From assembly GCA_963691705.1 (NCBI GenBank), contig OY829538.1, forward strand, positions 16,518,443-16,582,442: 64,000 bases of DNA, read 5' to 3'. The translations under genes and the position numbers were made by a program. The notes under the pieces were generated by a model that was given only the letters and a program-made list of their open reading frames with translations, was not told the DNA's origin and did not search any database. This document shows positions 10,307-22,079 of this stretch, one piece after another; the stretch's first letter is position 1; each line of letters opens with the position of its first letter. Source of the stretch: Viola odorata (Eukaryota; Streptophyta; Magnoliopsida; Malpighiales; Violaceae).

Positions 10307-13206
10307 TGTTGATACCCGATTTTTGACACACTTTTTAGCACTTTTATCGTTTATCGCATTATTAGCTTGTTTAAATCGAATATCTGTCGATTTTCGATCA
10401 TTTATTGTTTATCTTACTATTCTGCTTCATTTCGCGTTATTTTAGTTTTTCGCCTCTTTTCTTCATTTTGAATTGTTATCTGGTTCCATACGAGCTTTTA
10501 GGCTTTAAATAAAATATTCCCATCATGTCATCCCTTGTATTTTATTACACGTCGTAGTGGTTTTCGTTCGGATTTATTATCGGTTTGTAGCCCGACCCCT
10601 ATTAGGTCCGAACGAGCTTTTAATAAAATATTTCCATTTTGGGAGTTGAGTTCGAATTTTCGTTCGCGTCATTTTATTCCTTGCATTTTATTACACGTCG
10701 TAATCATTTTCGTTCAAATTTATTATCAGTTTTTATGAGATTTCTCGTACTAATGGTTCGAACCATTTCATTAAGCATTAAGCATTTTTTCACTCACTTT
10801 GATCACAGCCGTTGGATCAACATACTTTGACTCAAAGTATGCAAGATCAATGGCTCATTCTTTCCTTTCCACCCTTACCATCACCACCCATTAAGACCAT
10901 TAAATCATTTTCATCATCACGTACCCCTCTTTTCTTCATGAATTCAATGCCCCTTCTCCTTCACGTTCGCCACCAGTCGCTTCCTTTCCAATCAGTAGAA
11001 GCTTCCCTTTCTTCCCAGCCATAAAACACAAAACTTGCTCACCACTCTGGACTTCCGAACCCACTCGTCGTTGAAGCCCGCGCCTACGACCACGCGCATC
11101 AAATTCACCACATACTCCTCCGAGCTCTTACCTATAAATCTCAGCTCTTCACACTTCAAAAGGCACGAGTTGACGCACTCATTCTCTCCTTCCAAAATAG
11201 TAAGCAAGGCCCAATTTATTTGCGATGATTTAATTGTTTTTTGTGTTCGTTTCACTACACCATTTTCTCTTTGATTTTTCTTGCTTTCGTTCGTCAATTA
11301 TTCGCTTGTTTTAATTCCATAAATCTCTGCTCAGTATATGGTTAAATCGCATACTTTCAACTTGATCATTGGCTCGCTGTTTTGTCCGAATTAAATTGCT
11401 GGTTTCACGTGAAAATCGCATGCTTCCGTTCGTGTGATTTCCTAGCTTTTTGTCTACTATTTTTGGGTGGTTTCATTGTTGTGGGCTTAAGGAAATATTT
11501 GGGGCTGTTGTGGGTCCAATCCGGCCATTTTGGCTGGACTGGTTGTTCCTTGCGTCGTTGGCGATGACGTCGGCGATGCAACGAAGAAGATGAAGGGAGG
11601 GCTAGGTTGTTGCGCGGGAAGAAACAAGGGAAAGGTGACGGGCTTTGGCTTGGCCAAGCCCATTTGCTTCCTTTTTTTAAGTGATGTGCCTTGGCCTAGC
11701 TAAGCCCATCTATCATGATTTCCAGCTGTTGGCCCCTTTTAAATGAATGCTGGGCTTGATTTCATCACAAGCCCAGCGGCTGTTTTTAATTAATTTTAAT
11801 CGAACTTTCATGCTTAATAAATCGTAAAATTATTCGTATTCTCACATGCGTATAATTTGTTTATTTTTATTCGTATAATTCTCGTATGCTTTTTTTGTAA
11901 TTATGCCATGTAAAATCGTATGAAATGCTTATATGCTCTTTTTTCGTAATTATGCCATGTTTAAAATCATATGAAATATTCGTATGCTATTTTTGTAATT
12001 TGTGTCGTGACTAATTGTCGTAAATTATCCATATGCCATGTGTATTTAATTAATTGCTTACTCGTTAGAAATTAATTAAATGTTTTTATGTACTTTTGTT
12101 ATTTATTATTTTTTTCAAACTATTACTAACACTCTCTCTTTGTAGGGTAAAATTTCAGTTCACGCAACGCAAGTACGCTTTCTACCCCTATTTTATTTTA
12201 TTCAATATTTTCCGCAAATATTATTCGTATGCTTGTTTATTTAGAAATATTAAACTAGAACTCGTACATTCGTATGCATGACTTTTAAAAATCGTTGAAA
12301 ATACCCACATGCACAACCTGTTTAAAAGACTCGCTTTTCATGCCATGAAATTAATTGTTATGCATTGATATATGAGCATGGTGGCTTTGATCCCACATGG
12401 TTATATGCATTCATTAAATCGGTATTTTGTTAGTTTTATCCATGATAGGACCACGTAGTAATTAATTAATCATGCATGGCTCGATGATAAAAAGGAGGGA
12501 ACGTCCACTCTAGCATACGAACAACGATAACCCCGTCCTTCGGTCCCGATCGAAAATAAAAATGTCCCAACGAAAAATGCTAAGATGTAACATCACCTTT
12601 GAGGGCCCAAATCACTTGTGAAAAATGTTTGAATAATCGGAAAGTGGCCCAATTTTCATAACAGGATTTCGGTTGACGCTCTACAATCGTTTACCATGTA
12701 AATGATTAGAAAGTGGCCCGTTTTTATGCGCGGGATTGGTTGACATGCTTCGATGGTTTATTCATTTTTCATGTTAAAAATAATTGGAAAGTGGCCAAAT
12801 TTTCCTAACAGTATTTCGGTTGACGCTCTACGATCGTTTACCTTGTAAATGATTGGAAAGTGGCCCGTTCCCGTGCGCGAGATTGGTTGACATGCTACGA
12901 TTATTTGTTTCCGTGTTAAAAAATTAAACTTAGTAACACCTCTCAACTTTATAACCGGTAACCTTTTTAAGGATGTGACTCGGGTGCCTAACACCTTCCC
13001 GAGTCCATAATATGACCTCGAACCTTCATTCTTAGGTTTAGACCACATGTGCCATAGTTTGTATTTTTTATGCCATGACGCTTAGGTTCCCTAAACCTAG
13101 AAAATAAATAGGGTGGTGACTTCATTTGCATTATACGAGGCATCCATCTATGCTCCGCATCCGTCCCAAACCTAAACTCGTTTTCAACGAAAAAGGAGGT
13201 GCGACA
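10307..13206 (+). repeat. Element E 3' LTR (about 2.9 kb)
   Basis: The LTR begins TGTTGATACC directly after the polypurine tract and is judged to end at GTGCGACA (13206, possibly 13208). It is non-coding. Two features stand out: a pair of roughly 147-bp tandem copies starting at 12639 and 12786, and a perfect inverted repeat at 12977-13005. The GGGTGCCTAACACCTTCCC block near the 3' end is one I recognise from LTR ends of plant Tat elements. The 5' LTR is outside the window, so the exact end and target duplication cannot be checked. Confidence 0.8.
12639..12930 (+). repeat. 147-bp tandem duplication inside element E LTR
   Basis: Two diverged copies start with GGAAAGTGGCC at 12639 and 12786. 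Both contain TTTCGGTTGACGCTCTAC, a GTAAATGATT segment, another AAAGTGGCCCGT, and GATTGGTTGACATGCT. Each copy itself holds two related half-units. Confidence 0.8.
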
Positions 13207-15232
13207 CACATCAATCCGAGTACGTAGTACACATGCATGGGCAATCAATCAATTAAAAAGAGCATCGCATCAGCAAAAAAATATAAAAGGGAAGGGTAGG
13301 CTTAGAAAAGAAGGAAAAGAGGGAGAAAAGCAGAGGAAAAGAAATAAGACAGAAAGAAAAATAGGAAGAGAAGGAAGAGAAAGAAGGCAATAACCAACTC
13401 AAACCTAAATGGATTCCTTGGCTAGGAAAAAAGAGAGATTGTAAGACAGCGCCCGTCGAGGGCAGGATGGTAGAAGCGATGGCTAGACGAGGAATATATT
13501 CTTCTTGGGCAGGGAGCTCTTTCTCTGATGTGGTGCTGGAAGTGATTTCTTTTGTTCGCGTTTTGCCCCCTTCTTTTATTTTGATTTTCATTCTTTTTTT
13601 GAATTAATTTTTTTTAAATGAAGGGGCACGAACTTTTCTAGCTTTGATTCGACTAGGGCAGAAGACTTTTGAGTTCTCTTATGTGTCTTGCCGTAGATCT
13701 ACTTCCAGCACTGAAGTTTGACTTATCGATCCTCCCCACACTTATGCTTTTCTAGGGGAGTGGGCTCTTTCTTTAGGATACTGCTAGGGCATGATGATGC
13801 TTCTGTTGGATTGCCCTAGCTCTGCTTTCTGCGCGTGAGCCTTAAATTTTCTACTCTCCCCACACTTATTCATTTCTGCGCGTCCTTCTGGATGTCTAGC
13901 CCTCGACGCTACCCTCAACAATTGTTGCTTACCTTCCAAGGAAAAATATCAAGGAAATAAGGATCAAATGGTCAGGATAAAGAAAGAAAAGAGAGGGGTA
14001 GGGATAAATGAGTCGAGGGCAAGATGAAGAAAATGAGAGAAAAAGGGAGAAAAAAAAGAAAAAAAAGAAAAAAAAGAAATATGACATTGATGCGAAGATT
14101 TTTGTCATTTTGATGCTTTCCCAATTCTAATGGTGCCTATACCCAGGGATATCATGCAAGTCCGGCTAGTGCCTAGCTAAGCATCCTATTCGCACATGAA
14201 GAAAATATGGCATGAAAGCTCAAAGTGCTCACTAGGTGCTATTGTGATTGCTGGTGTTTAGGCCTAGATGCTGATATAAGGTTTGACAGGCAAAGTGTGA
14301 CGGCTAGATCTGGACAAGGTGCTTCTTGGTCTATTCTTGTGCACAAAGGGTCGAAAGTGTGTGTCCATACTTGGGGGTTTTAAAACTGGCAGTGCGACCA
14401 TTTTGGCAAAAATCTATCAAAAACCTAGAAAAATAAAATGCGAAATCTGAATTTTGTTTTCACAAAACATGCAGTCATGCAACAAGCGAGAAAATAAACA
14501 ATCATTCACACAAAAATAAAATAAACATGCAAACTTCCTCCCCACACTTAGGCAGCGCATTGCCCTCAATGCGGGAAGGGTATAAAAATAGTTCAACAAA
14601 AATAAAAATAGTTCAACGAGAAAATAAAAGGGGGGTGAGAGGTTGCGTCTCGCTACTTCAGCCGTTAAGGCCTGAAGTTCGGTAAGGATGGCCTGGAGTA
14701 GTCGTTCGATAGAAGGCCCGAAGGAGGATCATCTTGTGTACGAGAGACTGAGGGTCGAGATAAGCTAGCATGCCCAGGATGAGGTTTCGTCGGTGCCTGG
14801 GCTACTTCTGGGTATTTAAAGTCGCCTCCATATTTGGTCCCGAAAACTTACTCCTTTTGCGGTGTGAGACCTGCACTGAAACTCAGCACACCTTGTGAGA
14901 TACAAAGATCCCCCATCCCATCAAGGGTCCGGGGGTCTAATAACTTAAAAGGAACAGGGGTGAGCTAGTTATGAGTTTGCAGGTCAAGGCCATGATGACT
15001 AAAAAGCAAGCAAGGTAACAAGAGAACCAAATGCTGGGCTGCGAGAATTTTGTTGAATTCCGGTAATGGCCTTGGAAACCCAGTACCCCAAGTTGACTCT
15101 ATACCCACGTAACATACACCATAAGAAAAATAACTCTTGCAACGATAGCTGGCCCGAATTATTGAACTTACCTGCGAATGTAAGGGCCAGATAATAGTGC
15201 AAGATGTGCAAACAAGGGTCCCCTATAACAAA
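13207..15232 (-). mobile_element. Element G: Athila-like relic (3' ORF end and 3' non-coding region)
   Basis: The stretch aligns, with many differences, to 36930-38920 of element H, including the polypurine block near 13290-13400, the GGTGCCTATACCCAGGGATATC block near 14130, and the CCCCACACTTAGGCAGCGCATTG block near 14540. On the minus strand that last block reads as the 'ATTGAGGGCAATG...AAGTGTGGGGAGG' type signature seen after the last gene of Athila-group elements. The element is cut by E on the left. On the right it stops abruptly at about 15232, where plus-strand Athila sequence begins. Confidence 0.7.
14640..15232 (-). pseudogene. Element G third-ORF fragment (plant transposon-protein-like)
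   Basis: The minus-strand frame from 15211 contains LSLQELFFLWCMLRGYRVNLGYW and NSRSPAFGSLVTLLA, matching element H (38907-38700) and, in plus orientation, element F (17640-17790). It is the C-terminal part of the extra gene that Athila-type elements carry after integrase. Two thirds of the gene is missing and the rest has stops. Confidence 0.65.
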
Positions 15233-15239
15233 TTGAGGA

Positions 15240-16239
15240 AGAAGAATCTGAAGAATTGGAAGAAGTAGAAAAGATTATAGAAATAGAGGACGAACCCTTC
15301 TCGACCAAGGAAGATATCGAGGAAGAAGGATTGACCAAGAAAGCTGAGAAGGAGGCTAAAAAGAATGAAGAAACTGCAAAATAGAAGGAGAACGATGCAC
15401 CTCCACCTTTTCCACTTGCGCCTACAAAGGTGAAAAAGGAGAAGGAAGAAAAAAAATTATGGAAATATTTAAAAAAGTGGCAATTAACATTCCAATGCTT
15501 GATTTGATTGCTAAAATTCCTAGCTATGCTAAATTCCTTAAAATTTTATGTTTTTTCAAAAAGAAACTTAGAGGTCTTAAACAGGGAAGTTTAACTAAGA
15601 ATGTCTCTTCAGTAGTCTAGTCCAGACTTCCAAAGAAGTGCACGGATCAAGGCACATTCGACATTCCTTGCAAGATAGGAGACAAGAAGATTGAGAAAGC
15701 CTTGTGTGACTTTGGAGCTGGAATCAATGTACTGTCACTTGCAGAGTATGAGAGGCTTAACATCAGAACTATGAAGGATACTAGAGTAGTAATCCAGCTT
15801 GTTGACAGATCCATCATTTATCCCAAGGGAGTTGGATACTAGTAGTCCAAGTCAACGACTTCATTTATCCTGTTGATTTTTATATTGTTGATATGAATAT
15901 GGATTTTTCTACAAACAATTCTGATGTCCTCTTGGGCAGACCTTTTCTAACGACTGCGAGGGCCTTGATTGATATTTTTTATGAATGTTTGACTCTTGAA
16001 TATTGTGGACAAATTATTAAATTTAACATGTATGACTCAGTGAGACATCCAAGCGAGATGCACAACTTGAACTTCATGGATGTATATGAACCTCCTGCTA
16101 TGGAAGGTTTTGGATTAAGTAAGGCTGACCTAATTGATTGTGATCTTAGCAGGAGGATAAAAGAAAGGAAGCAGAAGCGAGTGAAAGAAGGACCAGTCAT
16201 TTTATTAGAAACTGTGAAAAAATTCAATGTTTTGAGTCC
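15240..16239 (+). pseudogene. gag-pol: Element F gag C-terminus and protease
   Basis: A glutamate/lysine-rich stretch (15240-15450) is followed by IPMLDLIAKIPSYAKFLK, a block typical of Athila-group Gag. The protease follows, with LPKKCTDQGTFDIPCKIG and the active-site segment ALCDFGAGINVLSL near 15700-15740; the usual D-S/T/L-G is here DFG. NNSDVLLGRPFLTTARALID at 15913-15972 is the second protease block. Stops at about 15382, 15618 and 15840 interrupt it. The frame then runs on, without reverse transcriptase, into the start of the third ORF. Confidence 0.75.
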
Positions 16240-16335
16240 CCACTTCCCCAACTCCCTGTCTTTTGCAAATAGAACTACTCCCTCTCTTCTCAGGCAACCG
16301 CTCTTCTCCAACCTCCCAGCGACCACCACAACAGT

Positions 16336-18360
16336 AATGCCAAGAACTAAAGCACAAATTCTAGCCGAACTAGAACTTCAATGCAAAAAGAATACAACAC
16401 ACACCGCATTGCCAACAACTCACCCCTTAATTCCCTCCGCTTCGCATCTGCCAAGAAGCCCAACATCTCTACCCTCAATGACAACAAGTTCAACACTGCC
16501 CAGTCCACAATGGACTACCAGTTCACAGCAACGTGAAGCGATATTTGCAAAAAAAATTACAACCATTGTCCTTGCTTCCTTCAACACTATTGTGATTCTG
16601 CACCGCGAGCACCATCAGCAACAGACACCATGGATAGCTCACCAGAGATAGCCCAACCACCAGCTATCATTCCGAATATTTCTCCAGCTTCAATAACCCT
16701 GTAGCCAGAGAGGGGGATTAACTAAGTGGAAATGGAGTTAGACACCGACTCTAACGAGATTCCTTTACAACAGCTGTGGAAAAGGAAATTTAAGACACCG
16801 ACTGAAGAAAGGCAAGCCAAGATGAGGATGGACATTCAAGCTCCATTGTTGGCCAAAAACTCATGGCCAAGAGCCCTAACACACCTGCAACCGTTCCTGC
16901 CACTATTCCTGGCCAAAGGGTCAAGCAAGTGGCCCCACAAAATTTCTCAGCCCAGGGGTGAAACTGGACCCTCTTCTCCTGCCGCCGAACATCACAAGGG
17001 TAAAGAGCCCATGGCCCTCACCCACGAGTTAGACGAAGAACTTGGGAGTGACTACCTCAAGAGCATTACCAACCCTGGTCGACTAGTCAAAGGTACTAAA
17101 CTTACTCTTCAATCCCCCAATTTTGGTGGTTGGTTGACCTTTGATTCCCTCGATGACAATGAGAGGTTGTGGAATTGGGTTAAGAATGGTGAAATTATTC
17201 CTTGTGTTGTTTTTTATTATGAATTGCTTCATAAGCTACGTGTGTCGACTAGACTTAAGAAGACAGTGAATGACATGGGTTAGGGTCCTGTATTTTTTGT
17301 GACTAATTCTATGCATACTAATCTATGTTTGGAGTTCTTCCCCACTTTATGGGTTGATTTTACAGCTCTAGACTGCAAGGGCAGAGAGCGCCCTGATATA
17401 TTTAAGAAAGAAGTCATTAATTTTAGGTTGTGTGGTCACTGGAACTTCTTCCTTGGTACCCTTCCACTCACTATGATATTCCCAAGGACTGGGATGCTAA
17501 TGAAGTCTTTAGGTCTCTCATAGAAGACCCAACAGTTCAATTCACCAAGAACTCCAAAGCTCATACGCTTTGTGACCTAGTCCTAAGGATCCTTCATAGG
17601 GTCGTGGTCATCAATCTCTATGCTAAGACAAACATGTCTGGTGCCCTGTATAAAGTTGTGCTGTTTATTTTGTGGTGTATGCACACTGATTAGAAAGTTA
17701 GTTTAGGTTATTGGCTAGCCAAGCAGTTTACTACTTCCAAGAATAAAATGATTTTAGGCAACCTGATTACCATGCTTGCTTGTAAATCAGGACACCTCAA
17801 TTACGCTACTTCCAAACTCCTTGAAGTTAATGCCCATAAACTGCTTGACATTAAAGGCCTTGACCAAATGGGATTTTTCAATTTGGAGAAAGGAATTGTT
17901 TGCTATAATAGAGGATGCACACCTAAGGTTGAGAGGATCTTTGGAGGGAACCACAGAGGGCCATACTAGTTGGCACCCTTGAAGATCCAATCAGGACTAG
18001 CAGGTGGCCAAAGAAGAGTTGAACCAGCAGCTGAGCATCAGATTGACTAAGATACTAGTCTTGATTAAGACTAACAGCAATAGGCTGACCCTTCCTCTGC
18101 ATTAGAGCCTACACAAAGCGTGATGCAAACTATCTTGACTGCCCTAAACCAGAACAACCAGCTGCTCCAAGCCATGCAACAAACACTCCATGACAAGCAA
18201 CAAGCCATCATTGGACTGCAACAAGGCCACTAAGATACTCAGGCCACTTTAAGGAAGTATCTGGATGGTACCCACATCCTGGACAAGGCCATAGCCGGTC
18301 TCCACAGGAAGTTTGTTGCAGCAGCCGAATCCACCACTGACACAGAGTCAGAGTCTGAAT
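16336..18360 (+). pseudogene. Element F third ORF, plant transposon-protein-like
   Basis: The likely start is MPRTKAQILAELE at 16336, which resembles MSRTKRVAYKN in element H. A proline/serine/threonine-rich segment leads to a region (17040-17700) that reads ELLHKLRVSTRLKK, LCLEFFPTLWVDFTALDCKG and LCDLVLRILHRVVV. This resembles the 'putative plant transposon protein' domain (PF20167, from memory) carried by Athila-group elements. The C-terminus near 18120-18360 is glutamine-rich, with repeated histidines. The frame is broken near 16650, 17281, 17520, 17691 and 17968. The protein's function in the element is not known to me. Confidence 0.6.
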
Positions 18361-18823
18361 GACTTACCCCATGTCATTTATTTCCTTTTCTTTTGTATAT
18401 ATATTTGTTTGATTTTGTTTTACTTTTTCTGTATGTGTTACTTACCTTTCTCTCACAATGAGGACAATGTGTCCAATAAGTATGGGGGAGGGGTTTTACT
18501 TTGCTATGTGTGATTTTATTTTTGATGTGAATTTATTATTTTGAGTGTTCTAATTGTTTTTGCATGAGTTAGATTTAATTTTTTATTTGTGCATGAATTT
18601 TCTATTTTAATTGTTTGTGTTTTGTGTGTTTTTAATCAGTTTTACTTGTCTAGTTTTTGCTTTGTTATAAACTCTTTTGCATGATTTTTCTATTTCATTT
18701 TTTATGTGGTTTTAGATAGATTTCATGTTTTGTATTGTTTTTAAGAATCAGAATCCATCTTGTCTTTAAACATTTTGTCCATTCACATAGGAAGTAAGAA
18801 TGTTGTATTTTATGACTCCATAC
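18361..18823 (+). other. Element F 3' non-coding region
   Basis: T-rich sequence after the third ORF. The block ACAATGAGGACAATGTGTCC and a purine run at 18485-18494 match the region that follows the last gene in Athila-type elements. It ends at the 5-bp target sequence CATAC (18819-18823) used by element C. Confidence 0.6.
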
Positions 18824-19020
18824 TAATAACTATTGATACCACAGAAGCGGCATCTCCACTACCCCGCTGGGTGACTCGGCCAGCATACTGTACCTGCCGG
18901 GGGAGACGAGACCCTGTTCTTACCGCCCTTAGCCTAGCGGCCGACCCTGGGATTGTCGACATCAGCGGGCGGGGCTCTCATGCGACATCCGCACGGCGGC
19001 ATCCCATCCCAGGTCATCCA

Positions 19021-19058
19021 TGACGTCACTCCGCATGACGTCAACCCGCATGACATCA
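19021..19058 (+). promoter_or_regulatory. Three 15-bp TGACGTCA repeats in element C U3
   Basis: TGACGTCA occurs at 19021-19028 and 19036-19043, and TGACATCA at 19051-19058, on an exact 15-bp period. The palindrome TGACGTCA is a classic plant bZIP binding core. The array sits about 70-110 bp upstream of the TATA box. The 3' LTR also has three units (34488, 34503, 34518) and the solo LTR two (27928, 27943). Confidence 0.7.
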
Positions 19059-19128
19059 CTCCCTGCCACCCCAGCGACACCTACCAGGGATAATTCCTAC
19101 CCCCTGTCGGTACACTCCTTCCTTTGCC

Positions 19129-19136
19129 TATAAATA
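19129..19136 (+). promoter_or_regulatory. Element C LTR TATA box
   Basis: TATAAATA followed by a C-run is conserved at the same place in all related LTRs: 28037, 34614, 44630 and 59502. It should direct transcription of the genomic RNA. Confidence 0.75.
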
Positions 19137-19340
19137 CCCCCACCTTTTCAGACAAGAGGTAAGCCTAAGATAGCGTACTGAACCCCTGCCATTTTGACTA
19201 CTCACACTGACTTTGGCATCAGAGTGTTTACGCCAGAGACCCCCTCAGACGCTTTACAGGTGACGAAAACCCTAGTACAGTGTTCCCGACCAGCCCAGAT
19301 CAGGCCGATCCTGCTCAATATCTCCCGGACTCTTCTCAAG

Positions 19341-19359
19341 TGGTGCTTTCATTGAGAGC
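19341..19359 (+). other. Element C primer binding site
   Basis: TGGTGCTTTCATTGAGAGC begins two bases after the LTR end, identical to the sites in A and B. Confidence 0.88.
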
Positions 19360-19422
19360 CTTGGTTAATTAAGTGAGTTTCCTTAGTAACCAAGCTCTGT
19401 TCTTCCTGAGAGTCGAAGGATC

Positions 19423-21309
19423 ATGGCTTCAGATTCAGAATCCACACCCCTTCATACTCGTGGTGTTCACGCGCGTAGGGAACTTTTTTCCAAGTCTTCG
19501 TCCAGTACATTTGTCACATCACGTGACACTTCCTCTGCGCAGACAGACTTTCTTTTCGGACTAACAACTGGCACGCCGTTTTCTCAAACAAGCACCCCGT
19601 TTTTTCAAATGGGTTCCCTTATTTCCTCAATGGGCGCCCCATTTTCCCACGTGGTCGGATTTAGTCACTCCACCCCTCCACCTACGGGTTCTGGGATGGA
19701 TGGCCCTACTACTCCGTTGGTAAGCTCGATGTTAGCTCTTCGTGCCCACTTGGACTACTTGATTGGGATGGCTGCAGGCCCCACTTCTAGCACCGCGACA
19801 TCAGGTGTGTCTTCCCGAATTATTTTCACTCCGTCTATTGTCACCGATCGACCAGTATCGCCTCGACGCCAAGTGAGTGTCCCTCTGACCTCACCTGCGA
19901 TAAGCTTACTATTCAGCTTTGCGCAACTGGCAGATGGACCGGAGGAGCACTACATACCGCGGATTCCTGTCTCTCAAGTAGAGCGACTGCTAGATGAATA
20001 CAGAGAGCGTTGGGACGGCAGGAGAGAGGGAGCCGGTAGAGAGATATCTATGGAGCGGAGTGAAAGATCAGGCAGTAGGAGGCGTCGAACCCGTTCGCCT
20101 AGGAGTCGTAGCCGGTCTCCCAGGCAGCATCGTACCCCGGAGCCTCGAGGGCACAGGCGACACCTGGACATGTCTCCTCCTCGTCATGATCGTGAGATCT
20201 TGGATGACACTACTGGTCATCCTTTCACCCACCGTATAAGGCATCCCAGGGTCAGCCGACATGTTAAGCTCCCCACGGAGTCATACGACGGCACCAAAGA
20301 CCGCATTTCACATCTTAATAAGGTGAAAGACTTCGTCCAGTTTCAAACGCACAACGACGCGGCGTTGTGTCAAATATTTGTTATGACATTGTCAGGAGTA
20401 GCTCGCCTCTAGTTTAAAGGACTTCCCACTCGATCAATTGATAATTTCCCGCAACTAGAGTCCAAGTTTAAGAGTCGCTTCAGCACAACTATCCCTATTC
20501 GGAAGTCTGCTGTAGCCTTGTTTGATATATGTAGAAAACCAGAAGAGTCTTTGAATAGCTATCTTGGTCGCTTTGATATGGAAATGTCGTTAAAACCTGG
20601 TATTACTATTGATTTTGCTATAGAAGCTTTGAAGCGGAATTGTTGATATGGGAAGATGAGAGATACGCTGATGGTGGACCCCCCAACGACTTTAGATGCG
20701 TTAAGATTGAAGGCTCACAATAATGCAAGAATGGAAGAAGAGGAATATAGAAACAGGATACGGGATATGCCTCAGAACGCCCCTCCTGCTCCCGCGGCTC
20801 AAGCCAGTATGACCCACGATACCCGTCCAAGTGATGAATACGCCCAGCGGAAAGATTACATTCACAAGGCGTCGAATTGCCAGAAAGGTAATTTCTCTAG
20901 AGGGAGAGGTGGCACTCTGAATGTTCAGCGACAGGCGGATCCCCCTAAGGGTCGAATGTACGATCCCGACCTTCCTCCCCTTACACTCCCCCGAGCGGAA
21001 AACTTAGCCATTATTCAGCAGTGGAACCTGCCAATCCACTATCCTGCCCCTGTGAAGCCAGGGGTAGTCATGGGAGGAAGGGAAAATGCTTTTTGCAAAT
21101 TCCATAAGGTCAAGGGGCATTCTACAAAGGCATGTAGGGAATTAAAGTTAGCAATAAAGCGTCTGTTGGAAGAAGGCTATCTTGGAGAATTCGCCACTCG
21201 AATGAGAGAAGAAACCAGGAGCGACCCCCGGCACGGGGTGCCAAGTGACCATCAATTGCCTCCTCCCCCTAGGAGCAGCGGAACTTCTGGCACAAGGGGG
21301 AAAGAAGCG
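19423..21309 (+). pseudogene. gag: Element C gag
   Basis: Gag starts with MASDSESTPLHTR at 19423. Residues 1-240 are polar and end in an Arg/Ser-rich stretch (RSGSRRRRTRSPRSRSRSPR). The gag core follows (SYDGTKDRISHLNKVKDF, MTLSGVARL), with a TAG stop at 20410 in place of the Trp that A and B have. A second stop (TGA) is at 20644. The zinc-knuckle-like C-x2-H-x4-H-x4-C is in FCKFHKVKGHSTKAC near 21100-21140. From 20656 the frame is open into the protease. Confidence 0.88.
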
Positions 21310-21993
21310 CTAATGATGCATGATGAGGATATTCCCATCATCAACATTATCACTGGTGGCGCGTCGTTCCTGGACGAGATTACCCCAGCAACACTCGCGG
21401 CAGGAAAGAAGCGGAAACGGGAAGGCCAGCCTGTAAAAAAGGGAACGATTGATGCACTGGACAGAATGGTAATATCTTTTTTGGAAGAGGATGAGAAGGG
21501 CGTTATCTTCCCTCATAATGACGCGGTAGTAGTCACACCAGTTATTGGGAGTCATGGGGTACGAAGGACCCTCATTGATAACGGCAGTGCGGTAAATTTA
21601 TTTTCGTTGGAAGCATATAATCTCATGAAATGCCCTGCCGGTGAACTGACACCTTGCAAGAAACCAATTATTGGAGTGGACGGCATCCCTATACCTATAG
21701 TTGGAATCACAGCGCTGCCTGTGTATTTCAGAGAAGACGCGTCGAAATGATCAGAAGAGTTGATGTTCTTGGTTGTGGATCTCATCCTACCGTATAATGC
21801 CATTCTAGGGCGGCCATTCCTCAATCGCTTTGGTGCGGCGGTGTCTCATAAACATCTCAGGATGAAGTACCCCTCTTGGGAAGGAGTAGTATCGATCAAG
21901 GGCGATCAAAAGCTAGCCGTCGAGTGTTATTCACTCATGATTCAAAAAAGCTGTGATCAATATGTGTGTGTGGCAGCGTATCCCTATGAGTAA
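21310..21993 (+). pseudogene. pol: Element C protease
   Basis: The protease region shows the active-site motif TLIDNGSAVNLF near 21570-21605 and LPYNAILGRPFLNRF near 21790-21830. One TGA stop at 21748-21750 replaces the TGG (Trp) found in B, the only break. The downstream part ends at 21991-21993, after which a short poorly conserved linker leads to reverse transcriptase. Confidence 0.85.
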
Positions 21994-22079
21994 AGGGATG
22001 AAAGGCGAACCCAGCCAGTGGATGCGATGGTACCCCCGTCCAGGGCAATGGTGAGGCGAGTTTCCTGGCCAGTGAAAAG

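Larger units (their letters stand above)
5909..13206 (+). mobile_element. Element E: Tat/Ogre-like Ty3/gypsy element, 3' part
   Basis: What remains is the integrase, a 3.5-kb non-coding 3' region, a polypurine tract and a long 3' LTR. The integrase sequence and the LTR start (TGTTGATACCCGATTTTTGAC) are typical of a large plant Tat/Ogre-like group. The left side is cut by element A, whose insertion lies in E's pol gene. The right side abuts Athila-like relic G, so E was inserted into G. Confidence 0.85.
15233..18823 (+). mobile_element. Element F: Athila-like relic (gag/protease and third ORF)
   Basis: F reads on the plus strand: end of gag, protease, then directly the third ORF and a 3' non-coding region with the Athila-type signature AATGAGGACAATGTGTCC (18458-18475) and a following GGGGGAGGGG run. 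Reverse transcriptase, RNase H and integrase are absent between about 16230 and 16250. There is no LTR at the left edge, so the element starts at a rearrangement junction with G. Element C was inserted at 18824 and F may continue at 34827. Confidence 0.7.
18824..19338 (+). repeat. Element C 5' LTR (515 bp)
   Basis: It runs from TAATAACTATTGATACC, where the other copies have TGATAAC, to CTCTTCTCA, where others end CTCTTATCA. Compared with the 3' LTR it lacks a short GACATCTATCACCCCAGC-type duplication and differs at scattered bases. The TATA box is at 19129-19136. Confidence 0.92.

Noticed and set aside
13253..13591. Minus-strand frame over the purine-rich block of element G
   Set aside because: Ser/Phe-rich low-complexity product; the region is 3' non-coding by comparison with element H.
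18760..19023. Frame across element C's 5' LTR
   Set aside because: Starts in flanking F sequence and crosses the LTR boundary; the same LTR frame recurs in the other LTR copies by repeat identity.
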